Under the pieces are notes generated by a model. The model was not told the DNA's origin and did no database searches. It saw nothing but the letters and a program-made list of their open reading frames with translations. This document shows positions 1-5,382 of a DNA stretch of 5,382 bases, piece after piece. The position numbers were made by a program, and so were the translations under genes. The stretch is taken from positions 1 to 5,382 of the forward strand of contig JAICSD010000325.1 of NCBI GenBank assembly GCA_025937075.1, given 5' to 3'. The first letter of the stretch is position 1, and every line of letters begins with the position of its first letter. The stretch is from Vicinamibacteria bacterium. GTDB lineage: Bacteria > Acidobacteriota > Vicinamibacteria > Vicinamibacterales > 2-12-FULL-66-21.

Positions 1-1982
1 CGCTCCAGCACGACCTCGGGCCTCGCCGCCCGGACCTCGCCGCTGCCATCGAACGTCGCGCGCAGCAGGCGATCGCCATCCTGAAAGAAGATCGCCTTTC
101 CGTCAGCGCTCCAGGAGGGCGCGCGGCCGCCTGCGGACGAGACGACCAGTCGCCGCCCCTCGGCCCCCATGGGCCTCACGACGATCTGCCACGTGCCCGA
201 TTCATCGGACTCGAGCGCGAGCCAGCCGCCGTCGGGCGAGACTGCCGCCGCGCGTTCGTCGAAGGGGCCGTCCGCCAGCCAATCGATTCGTCCCGTGGAT
301 CTCGACAGGATGCCGACGATCGATCGTTCACCGGGCCGTACTCGTGTGATCGCGAGGCGTCCGTCAGATGCCGCGGAGGTGGGGAAGAGGTGTGCGTCGG
401 CGGACGCAATGATCTGCGGCCCGCGGCCGTCGAGCGCATCGGCGGCGATCCGGAAGACTCCGTCCTTGCGCGCGTAGATGAGCTCGCGGCCATCCGCAGA
501 CCAGACGGGTGCGACGTTCACGCCGCCGTAGGTCACCCGCGCGAGCGTGCCGTTCGGGAGATCGGCAATCCATATGTCCGATCCCGAACCGTCCGCTACG
601 ACCCCTGCGGCGCGCCGGCCATCGGGCGCGATCGCAATCGATCGAAGCCGCCGCAGGCCGGCGACGGGCGTGCCGGGTGCATCCGCCCACATTGTTCCTT
701 CAACAGGGTCGGGCTGTTCGAGCGCGATTGCCGTTCCGCCCCGGCTGACGGCAAACTGGGGCACTCCGGATGCCGGCGCGATCCGCTGCCACACCGAGTC
801 CGATGCGCCGGTTGTCGCAAGCGTGCGCTCGTCGAACGTGATGGCCTCGATGTCAGCCCCGACCGATGCAAGCAGGTATCCGGGAGCGGAGGCGAATCCC
901 CGCGTGACGCCATCCCGTACGATGCGGATTGCGCGCGACGGAAGGGCGAGCACCGCAAGCTCCGCTGACGCGCCGGGCAGCGGCGAGCCCGTGATGGTGA
1001 AGACGAGTCCGCTGCCGCCCGGAAGCCACGCCGGCCACGCATGGCGCACTTCGCCGCGGTCCAGCCGCGGAGACGTGAGCGGAATCGCCTCGCCTCCCTG
1101 ATCGCTGACGATCGACAGGCCGCCGCCGGACGCGCCAGCGAACACGATACGGCCGTCGCTGCTCCAGTCGGCGCCGCCCGGATCAGGCGCCGTCGCGAGC
1201 GTGATCGCCGAGCCTCCCGCAACCGACACTTTCGCGAGCTTGCCGTTCGCAAAGAACCCGACCCATCGTCCGTCGGGCGAGAAAAACGGGGCCGCGGCAC
1301 CATCCGTTCCGGCCAGGCGCACCGCATCGTCCCGCTCCAGCGGCCGAACGTAGAGCGCGCAGGACATCTGCGCCGCTGCGCATGAGGACCACGCGATGAC
1401 GCGTCCATCTCTCGACACGGCAAACGCGGGCGCTCGTGTATCGAACCTGGTGCCCGATGGTGAACTCGCGCTGAATCGGACCATCGGCGGCACGTCCGCC
1501 GCCGGCGTTCGTGCGATGTGCCACAGCGCCGCGCCCGCAAGCGCGCCACAGACGATCGCGATGCTCCACGGCACCAGCTCCCGGGCAAGCGACGGCCGGA
1601 CGCCGACGTCGGGTGGCCGCGGAGCAGGGGACTGATGCTGATGGACCACGAGCGGCGGCAGGAATCGATATCCGCGGCGATGCACGGTCTGGACGAATCG
1701 GGGGTTCTGCGGATCGTCTCCGAGTGCCTGCCGCAGGAAGCTGACCGCTTCCGCGAGCGATGTGTCCGTGACGTACGCGTCCTTCCACACCGACTCGTGC
1801 AGCTCCTGCCGGGAGACGACCTCGCCCGCACGGTTCAGGAGCAGCTCGAGTACGGACAGGACACGGGGCGGTAGTGGAATCTCGACTTCGTCGCGGAAGA
1901 GAAGCCGATTCTGCGCATCGAAGGCAAACGGGCCGAAGCGGACGATCCGCGGACGGGCCTCGATGACGGACGCTTCGAGCAT
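1..1982 (-). CDS. Transmembrane winged-helix regulator with TolB/PD40 beta-propeller domain (3' end cut by window edge)
   Basis: This frame stays open for 660 codons from the ATG at 1982-1980 to the left edge, so the C-terminus is missing. An in-frame TGA lies directly before the ATG (1985-1983), which makes this the first possible start. Residues about 14-109 form an OmpR/CadC-type winged helix; the recognition-helix and wing signature is clear (RQELHESVWKDAYV, SLAEAVSFLRQALGDD, then FVQTVHRRGYRFLPP). A proline-rich linker leads to one hydrophobic helix at about 137-156. The rest carries at least eight PD40/TolB-like motifs of the type SPDGRWVGFF (e.g. residues 190, 235, 274, 452, 495, 582, 625), expected to fold as beta-propeller blades outside the membrane. 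There is no receiver domain, so it resembles ToxR/CadC one-component regulators. Such fusions are abundant in Acidobacteria (family knowledge). The ligand is unknown. It diverges from the permease at 2084, a plausible target. Domain calls are firm; function is inferred. Confidence 0.93.
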   Translation of the reverse strand, partial: MLEASVIEARPRIVRFGPFAFDAQNRLLFRDEVEIPLPPRVLSVLELLLNRAGEVVSRQELHESVWKDAYVTDTSLAEAVSFLRQALGDDPQNPRFVQTVHRRGYRFLPPLVVHQHQSPAPRPPDVGVRPSLARELVPWSIAIVCGALAGAALWHIARTPAADVPPMVRFSASSPSGTRFDTRAPAFAVSRDGRVIAWSSCAAAQMSCALYVRPLERDDAVRLAGTDGAAAPFFSPDGRWVGFFANGKLAKVSVAGGSAITLATAPDPGGADWSSDGRIVFAGASGGGLSIVSDQGGEAIPLTSPRLDRGEVRHAWPAWLPGGSGLVFTITGSPLPGASAELAVLALPSRAIRIVRDGVTRGFASAPGYLLASVGADIEAITFDERTLATTGASDSVWQRIAPASGVPQFAVSRGGTAIALEQPDPVEGTMWADAPGTPVAGLRRLRSIAIAPDGRRAAGVVADGSGSDIWIADLPNGTLARVTYGGVNVAPVWSADGRELIYARKDGVFRIAADALDGRGPQIIASADAHLFPTSAASDGRLAITRVRPGERSIVGILSRSTGRIDWLADGPFDERAAAVSPDGGWLALESDESGTWQIVVRPMGAEGRRLVVSSAGGRAPSWSADGKAIFFQDGDRLLRATFDGSGEVRAARPEVVLE

Positions 1983-1990
1983 TCAGTGGA

Positions 1991-2019
1991 ATCGTAGGGC
2001 TTAAGAAGTCCTTAAGCAA
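1991..2019 (-). promoter_or_regulatory. Candidate sigma-70-like promoter of the regulator gene
   Basis: On the minus strand a TTGCTT (2019-2014) and a TACGAT (1996-1991) are separated by exactly 17 bp. They match the -35 and -10 consensus at 3 and 4 of 6 positions. Transcription would begin near 1984, almost at the ATG at 1982, so the message would be nearly leaderless; this fits the absence of any Shine-Dalgarno sequence before that ATG. The spacer and -35 overlap both CTTAAG boxes, so a protein bound there would be expected to block the promoter. The match is modest and the call is inferential. Confidence 0.4.
1999..2017. repeat. Perfect inverted repeat GCTTAAG-5 bp-CTTAAGC
   Basis: Two 7-bp arms (1999-2005 and 2011-2017) are perfect reverse complements around the spacer AAGTC. 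Because CTTAAG is itself a palindrome, the same bases also count as a direct repeat of 11-bp period. The site lies inside the candidate regulator promoter, a typical place for an autoregulatory operator. Confidence 0.6.
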
Positions 2020-2054
2020 TGATTCGCGGCATCTTCAGGCGCCATTCAGGACAA
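2000..2054. promoter_or_regulatory. Five-unit, 11-bp-phased repeat array (candidate winged-helix operator)
   Basis: Units begin at 2000, 2011, 2022, 2033 and 2044, each exactly 11 bp apart, and read CTTAAG, CTTAAG, ATTCGC, CTTCAG and ATTCAG. Four of the five fit MTTMAG and the middle one is degenerate. Tandem sites spaced 11 bp are the known binding format of PhoB/OmpR-family winged helices, which bind head to tail on one face of DNA. The array fills the space between the regulator and permease promoters, and the last unit overlaps the candidate permease -35. Binding by the adjacent regulator is inferred. Confidence 0.55.
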
Positions 2055-2077
2055 GACCGGACTGCGCCGCCAACGAT
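2048..2077 (+). promoter_or_regulatory. Weak candidate promoter of the permease gene
   Basis: AGGACA (2048-2053, 4 of 6 to the -35 consensus) is followed after 18 bp by AACGAT (2072-2077, 3 of 6 to the -10). Transcription would begin close to the ATG at 2084. A weak -35 and -10 directly downstream of phased repeats is the arrangement expected of an activator-dependent promoter. The sequence alone does not prove it, and the true promoter could lie elsewhere in the 101-bp gap. Confidence 0.25.
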
Positions 2078-2082
2078 GGCGG
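2067..2082 (+). promoter_or_regulatory. Hairpin directly before the permease start codon
   Basis: CCGCCA (2067-2072) and TGGCGG (2077-2082) are perfect complements around the 4-nt loop ACGA. Only one base separates the stem from the ATG at 2084. The only purine-rich, Shine-Dalgarno-like bases (GGCGGG) lie in the right arm, so in an RNA containing the whole region they would be paired. It may limit translation initiation, or act as a DNA palindrome, or be chance in GC-rich sequence. Confidence 0.4.
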
Positions 2083-2083
2083 G

Positions 2084-3607
2084 ATGTCCCTCTTCGCGAC
2101 GAAGCCCATCGAACAAATAGAAGCAGAACAGATTGGCGCGGGCGAGACCGTGCTCGCGCGGGTGCTGGGTCCCGGACAGCTCGTGATGCTCGGCGTCGGC
2201 GCGATCATCGGCACGGGGATTTTCGTCCTGACCGGGCAGGCGGCAGCCGCCAACGCGGGGCCGGCGATAGTCCTTTCGATGATCATCGCCGGCGTCACGA
2301 GCGTCCTGGCGGCGCTCTGCTATTCCGAGTTCGCGGCATCCGTGCCTGTCGCTGGCTCCGCCTACACCTACGCCTACGCGACGCTCGGCGAGCTCATCGC
2401 GTGGATCATCGGATGGGATCTGATCCTCGAATACGCGCTCGGGGCTGCGACGGTGGCGGTGGGCTGGTCCGGCAATCTGGTCACGCTCTTCGGGCAGCTC
2501 GGCATCCCGTTCCCCGCCGCGATCAGCGCCGCACCGGGGATCGTCGTCCCCGTGCCCGGCGGCCAGCCGGTGACCGCCGTCTTCAATGTGCCGGCGGTCC
2601 TCATCACGATCGCGGTGACGCTGCTGCTCATCAGAGGCGTGCGCGAGTCGGCAACGGTGAACGCAGTCATCGTCTTTCTCAAGATCGCCGTCCTCCTCGT
2701 CGTGATCGCCGCGGGCGCGATCTTCATCCAGCCGTCCAACTGGCACCCGTTCATCCCGCCGAATACCGGCCACTTCGGCGAGTTCGGGTGGAGCGGCGTG
2801 CTGCGCGGCGCTGGCGTGATCTTCTTCGCGTATATCGGCTTCGACGCCGTCTCGACGTCGGCGCAGGAGGCGCGGAATCCGCAGCGCGACATGCCGCGCG
2901 GCATCTTCGGATCCCTGGCCATCTGCACCATCCTGTTCGTGCTCGTCTCCGGCGTGATGGTCGGCGTCGTCCACTACCGCGAGATGCTGAATCAGGCCGC
3001 GCCGCTGGTCGTGGCGGTCGAAGCGGCGTCAACGCGCGCGGTGGGCACGCCGTGGGAGACGCTGATGGATGCCGTCAAGATCCTGGTGACGGTGGGCGCG
3101 CTCGCGGCGCTGAGCTCCGTGATGGTCGTGATGATGCTCGCACAGCCCAGGATCTTCCTCGCGATGTCGAGGGACGGGCTCCTGCCGGAATGGGCGGGCC
3201 GGGTGCATCCGCGATTCCGAACGCCTCACCTCTCCACGATCGCGACCGGCATCGTCGTCGCGCTCGCGGCCGGACTGACACCGATCGGCGCGCTGGGTGC
3301 ACTTGTCAGCATCGGGACGCTGATGGCCTTCGTGATCGTCTCGATTGGTGTGATCGTGCTCCGGCGCACGCGCCCCGATCTGCCGCGGCCCTTCAGGATG
3401 CCGATGGTTCCGCTGCTACCCGCGCTCTCGGCGCTGGTCGCATTCGTGTTGATGCTGGGGCTGCCGCGCGCCACCTGGGAGCGGCTCGTGATCTGGATGT
3501 CGTTGGGGCTGCTCGTCTACGCCTTCTACGGCTCCCGCAGGAGCCGCCTCCGATGGCCGACTGAAGACTGCAGATTGAAGATTGAATTGCCGATTGACAA
3601 TTGTTGA
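2084..3607 (+). CDS. APC-superfamily amino acid permease (cationic amino acid transporter-like)
   Basis: A 507-residue inner-membrane transporter, probably a secondary amino acid carrier. The N-terminus MSLFATKPIEQ is the usual opening of this family, and no in-frame ATG, GTG or TTG lies nearby upstream, which supports the start. The unwound TM1 binding segment is visible as GAIIGTGIFVLTG (39-51). TM3 carries YTYAYATLGELIAWIIGWD (94-112), and TM6 and the following loop read FFAYIGFDAVST then QEARNPQRDMPRGI (247-274), all hallmark APC/CAT-type sequences. I count about 12 membrane helices: near 32-51, 59-80, 95-125, 168-185, 192-213, 238-257, 273-295, 327-358, 383-400, 403-426, 440-459 and 465-483. 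Substrate cannot be read from sequence; cationic or broad neutral amino acids are likely. No strong ribosome binding site is seen. The last 16 residues (492-507) come from the repeat element at 3551-3773 and are not normal permease sequence; the family usually ends close to the SRLR at 487-490. Confidence 0.95.
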   Translation: MSLFATKPIEQIEAEQIGAGETVLARVLGPGQLVMLGVGAIIGTGIFVLTGQAAAANAGPAIVLSMIIAGVTSVLAALCYSEFAASVPVAGSAYTYAYATLGELIAWIIGWDLILEYALGAATVAVGWSGNLVTLFGQLGIPFPAAISAAPGIVVPVPGGQPVTAVFNVPAVLITIAVTLLLIRGVRESATVNAVIVFLKIAVLLVVIAAGAIFIQPSNWHPFIPPNTGHFGEFGWSGVLRGAGVIFFAYIGFDAVSTSAQEARNPQRDMPRGIFGSLAICTILFVLVSGVMVGVVHYREMLNQAAPLVVAVEAASTRAVGTPWETLMDAVKILVTVGALAALSSVMVVMMLAQPRIFLAMSRDGLLPEWAGRVHPRFRTPHLSTIATGIVVALAAGLTPIGALGALVSIGTLMAFVIVSIGVIVLRRTRPDLPRPFRMPMVPLLPALSALVAFVLMLGLPRATWERLVIWMSLGLLVYAFYGSRRSRLRWPTEDCRLKIELPIDNC

Positions 3608-3773
3608 TTGCGGATTGGATTGCCGATTGGCGATTTGATTGTCGATTGACCCTGGGCCATTCAATTGTCGGTTGACGATCGACAATTCAATTGACAATCG
3701 GCAATCAAGTCGTCGATCGCCAATCGTCGATCGCCAATTCAATCGGCAGTCTGCAATCTTCAGTCGGCAATCG
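3551..3773. repeat. Inverted-repeat element of GATTG/CAATC words between convergent genes
   Basis: The ends form a long inverted repeat: 3551-3589 and the reverse complement of 3735-3773 agree at 34 of 39 positions. Between and within them the sequence consists of short GATTG-containing words of about 7 bp (GATTGCC, GATTGGC, GATTGCG). I count nine GATTG in 3573-3648 and no CAATC there, then six CAATC in 3695-3772 and no GATTG there, so orientation flips at the centre (about 3649-3694). The stretch is clearly AT-richer than both flanks. It starts inside the permease 3' end and stops one base short of the cupredoxin stop codon. No transposase is present. It could be a non-autonomous mobile repeat, a slippage-grown satellite or a bidirectional terminator. 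Similar short-word repeats are known to me from acidobacterial intergenic regions, but I cannot verify the family here. Confidence 0.8.
3663..3687. terminator. Inner hairpin, possible part of a bidirectional terminator
   Basis: AATTGTCG (3663-3670) and CGACAATT (3680-3687) are perfect complements around a 9-nt loop near the centre of the inverted element. Both the permease and cupredoxin transcripts run into this region from opposite sides. No U-tract follows on either strand, so it is not a classical Rho-independent terminator. A role in ending or protecting both transcripts is only inferred from position. Confidence 0.25.
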
Positions 3774-3774
3774 A

Positions 3775-4155
3775 TCAGCGGACGACCAGTTGCCCCTTCA
3801 TGTCCTTGCACTTGGGGTCCTGGGTGAGGTTGCAGTAATAGTCGAACGTGCCGGACTGGTCGGCGCGGAATTCGAACGTGACCGTCTGACCCGAACCGGC
3901 GCGCTTCGCGATCCGGTAGCGATCGATCGTGATGCTGTGGGGGATGTCCTGCGCGCGGAACGTAATCTTGACGAGATCGTCGCGGTCCACCGTGATGGTC
4001 CGCGGCGCAAAAGCGTAATGGTCGCCGACAATCGAGAACTCGCGGGATCCCCCCTGCGGGTGGGCATCGAGGTGCGCGGCGGCCAGGACGAGGAGCAGCA
4101 CTGACACACTCAGTCCCGCGAAGAGCGGCGCCGTCTTCTGCCAGCGTGCGCGCAT
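3775..4155 (-). CDS. Secreted cupredoxin-like protein with atypical copper-site loop
   Basis: A 126-residue protein. The ATG at 4155-4153 is chosen because a strong AGGAGG lies 5 nt upstream; the frame is open further upstream but that stretch is Arg/Ser-rich and unlike protein. Residues 1-31 look like a signal peptide (basic MRARWQK, hydrophobic core 11-27, small residues to LDA, cleavage perhaps before H32). The mature part is a single small beta-sandwich domain: YAFAPRTITVDRDDLVKITF (47-66) and IPHSITID (71-78) match cupredoxins, with H73 in the place of the first copper His. The C-terminal ligand loop reads YYCNLTQDPKCKDMKG (106-121), giving C108, C116 and M119 but no second His. It is probably exported to the periplasm and may carry electrons or bind copper; either is inferred. 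It is convergent with the permease and follows pnp on the same strand after about 100 bp. Confidence 0.85.
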   Translation of the reverse strand: MRARWQKTAPLFAGLSVSVLLLVLAAAHLDAHPQGGSREFSIVGDHYAFAPRTITVDRDDLVKITFRAQDIPHSITIDRYRIAKRAGSGQTVTFEFRADQSGTFDYYCNLTQDPKCKDMKGQLVVR

Positions 4156-4160
4156 GGGTC

Positions 4161-4166
4161 CCTCCT
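4161..4166 (-). promoter_or_regulatory. Strong ribosome binding site of the cupredoxin gene
   Basis: AGGAGG on the minus strand lies 5 nt before the ATG at 4155. It decides the start codon against longer upstream in-frame starts. It is the only strong Shine-Dalgarno sequence I see before a complete gene in this window. Confidence 0.8.
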
Positions 4167-4218
4167 GTGAAAAAGGGGTAAGCCGGAGGCCACCCCTCTC
4201 CCTACTTAGACGCCGCGG

Positions 4219-4241
4219 GCTTGGGGACGGCCGGGCCAAGC
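4219..4241 (-). terminator. Weak stem-loop downstream of pnp
   Basis: GCTTGG (4219-4224) and CCAAGC (4236-4241) are perfect complements around an 11-nt GC-rich loop, 18 bp past the pnp stop codon. There is no run of U after it. It could be a transcript 3' end or processing structure between pnp and the cupredoxin gene, or chance in GC-rich sequence. I see no convincing promoter for the cupredoxin gene in 4156-4258. Confidence 0.25.
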
Positions 4242-4258
4242 TCAACCGTAAGCCGCGC

Positions 4259-5382
4259 TTACTCTTTCTGCGCCGGCTCCCGGTCCCGGCGGTCGCCGCC
4301 GTGACGGTGTCCCCGGCCGTGGCCGTGACGTTCGCGACGCTCTCCGCGTTCGCCACCCTGGCCGCCGTCGCCCGCGGAGGCCGCCTGCTGGCCCTCTTCC
4401 GGCGCGAGCAGCGCCTTCCGGCTGAGCCGAACCTTCCCCGAGGGATCGATGTTGATCACCTTGACCATCACCTGATCCCCTTCCTTCAACTCGTCCCGGA
4501 CGTCTCTGACGCGATAGTGCGCGATCTCCGAGACGTGCAGCAGGCCGTCGACGCCGGGCATGATCTCGACGAACGCGCCGAAATCGGTGATGCGCTGCAC
4601 CTTGCCCATGTACGTCTTGTTGAGCTCCGGCGTCGCCGTCAGCTCCTGGATGATCCCGATCGCCTTCTGCGCGGACGCTTCGTCCGCCGACGCCACGTTC
4701 ACGCGCCCATCGTCCTCGACGTCGATCTTGACGCCCGTCCGCTCGATGATGCTGCGGATCATCTTGCCTCCCGGTCCGATGACATCGCGGATCTTGTCCA
4801 CCGGAATCCGGATCGTGACGATGCGCGGGGCATACGAGGACACGTCCGCCCGCGGGCCCTTCAGCGTCTCTTCCATCTTGTCGAGGATGAAGAGCCGGCC
4901 GCGCAACGCCTGTTCGAGCGCTTTACGCATGATCTCGGTCGTAATGCCCGAGACCTTGATATCCATCTGGAGGGCCGTGATGCCGTCGCGCGTGCCGGTG
5001 ACCTTGAAATCCATGTCGCCGTAGTGATCTTCGGCGCCCGCGATGTCCGACAGAATCGCGTAGCGGCCGCTGGTCTCGTCCATGATGAGCCCCATGGCGA
5101 CCCCCGCGACCGGTGCTTTGAGCGGCACGCCGGCATCCATCATCGCCAGCGAGCCGCCGCAGACCGAGGCCATCGACGAGGAGCCGTTCGACTCGAGGAT
5201 GTCGGAGACGATGCGCATGGTGTAAGGCCACTTATCGGCCTCAGGGAGCACAGCGGAGATCGCGCGTTCAGCGAGTGCGCCGTGGCCGATCTCTCGGCGG
5301 CCGACGCCGGTCATGCGGCCGGTCTCGCCGACCGAGAACGGCGGGAAGTTGTAGTGGAGCATGAAGCTCTTCCACGTCTCTC
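4259..5382 (-). CDS. pnp: Polynucleotide phosphorylase, C-terminal half (5' end cut by window edge)
   Basis: Cytoplasmic 3'-to-5' phosphorolytic exoribonuclease, a core RNA-turnover enzyme that forms a trimer and can join an RNA degradosome. The frame is open to the right edge; six residues (ETWKSF) precede the internal Met at 5362, from which I number here. Residues 1-155 are the second RNase PH-like core, with FSVGETGRM (9-17), RREIGHGAL (22-30), the phosphate-site [12 protein letters not shown] (59-70) and [16 protein letters not shown] (105-120). D106 and D112 match the catalytic aspartates D486 and D492 of the E. coli enzyme. A KH domain follows (about 178-241, GPGG loop at 196-199), then an S1 domain (about 247-318, [15 protein letters not shown]). 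The last 47 residues (321-367) are a Gly/Arg/His-rich, probably disordered tail. Stop is TAA at 4261-4259. Roughly the N-terminal half of a normal ~700-residue protein lies outside the window. Confidence 0.98.
   Translation of the reverse strand, partial: ETWKSFMLHYNFPPFSVGETGRMTGVGRREIGHGALAERAISAVLPEADKWPYTMRIVSDILESNGSSSMASVCGGSLAMMDAGVPLKAPVAGVAMGLIMDETSGRYAILSDIAGAEDHYGDMDFKVTGTRDGITALQMDIKVSGITTEIMRKALEQALRGRLFILDKMEETLKGPRADVSSYAPRIVTIRIPVDKIRDVIGPGGKMIRSIIERTGVKIDVEDDGRVNVASADEASAQKAIGIIQELTATPELNKTYMGKVQRITDFGAFVEIMPGVDGLLHVSEIAHYRVRDVRDELKEGDQVMVKVINIDPSGKVRLSRKALLAPEEGQQAASAGDGGQGGERGERRERHGHGRGHRHGGDRRDREPAQKE

Noticed and set aside
390..968. A 192-codon plus-strand open frame opposite the regulator
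   Set aside because: Arg/Gly/Asp-rich, no ribosome binding site, and antisense to well-supported PD40 coding sequence.
596..1831. A 411-codon open frame on the minus strand, in another frame of the regulator gene
   Set aside because: Its product is almost entirely Arg/Ser/Pro with no domain pattern, while the frame from 1982 gives a clean winged helix, membrane helix and PD40 motifs. It is a by-product of GC-rich codon use.
2012..2974. A 320-codon minus-strand open frame opposite the permease, extending into the divergent region
   Set aside because: Low-complexity Asp/His/Arg/Glu composition typical of the antisense of a hydrophobic GC-rich membrane gene; it has no recognisable domain.
2401..3564. 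A 387-codon plus-strand open frame overlapping the permease
   Set aside because: Arg/Asp/Gly-rich in a shifted frame; the permease frame matches APC hallmarks along its full length.
3573..3772. CRISPR array as an explanation of the regularly repeated GATTG/CAATC words
   Set aside because: Words are only about 5-8 bp, there are no spacers of uniform length, and orientation flips at the centre; no cas gene is present.
3639..3827. Short open frames across the repeat element giving NRQS/CRL-type peptides
   Set aside because: These are translations of the short repeat itself; stop-free stretches arise from the repeat unit and show no start signal.
4156..4356. Extended N-terminus for the cupredoxin starting at 4356
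   Set aside because: It would overlap the pnp 3' end, adds 67 Arg/Ser/Ala-rich residues before a clear signal peptide, and ignores the strong AGGAGG before the ATG at 4155.
4560..5024. A 154-codon plus-strand open frame opposite pnp
   Set aside because: Antisense to highly conserved PNPase domains, with no ribosome binding site or recognisable domain.

Overview
The window is GC-rich bacterial chromosomal DNA. It carries four protein genes, two of them cut by the window edges. A winged-helix/transmembrane/TolB-propeller regulator, together with a GATTG/CAATC short-repeat element and very Ala/Arg/Gly-rich genes, suggests an acidobacterium, possibly of the Vicinamibacteria/Luteitalea type. This assignment is inferred from protein style; no rRNA or species marker is present.

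Layout: (1) Positions 1-1982, minus strand: a long regulator gene running off the left edge. It encodes an OmpR/CadC-type winged helix, one membrane helix and a large outside domain made of PD40/TolB repeats. (2) Positions 1983-2083: a compact divergent promoter region. It holds five units spaced exactly 11 bp apart (consensus roughly MTTMRS), a perfect 7-bp inverted repeat, and a hairpin touching the next start codon. (3) Positions 2084-3607, plus strand: an amino acid permease of the APC superfamily (cationic-amino-acid-transporter-like). (4) Positions 3551-3773: an AT-richer inverted-repeat element built from GATTG words on the left half and CAATC words on the right half. It sits between two convergent genes and supplies the last 16 codons of the permease. 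(5) Positions 3775-4155, minus strand: a small secreted cupredoxin-like protein with an unusual metal-ligand pattern. (6) Positions 4259-5382, minus strand: the C-terminal half of polynucleotide phosphorylase, running off the right edge.

How the parts may work together: the regulator and permease diverge from one 101-bp region with phased repeats of the spacing used by PhoB/OmpR-type winged helices. The simplest reading is a membrane-anchored one-component sensor that controls itself and the neighbouring transporter. This is a hypothesis from layout and motif phasing. The cupredoxin follows pnp on the same strand after about 100 bp, with its own strong ribosome binding site; whether they share a transcript is unclear. 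No CRISPR array, tRNA, rRNA, insertion sequence transposase or phage gene is visible.
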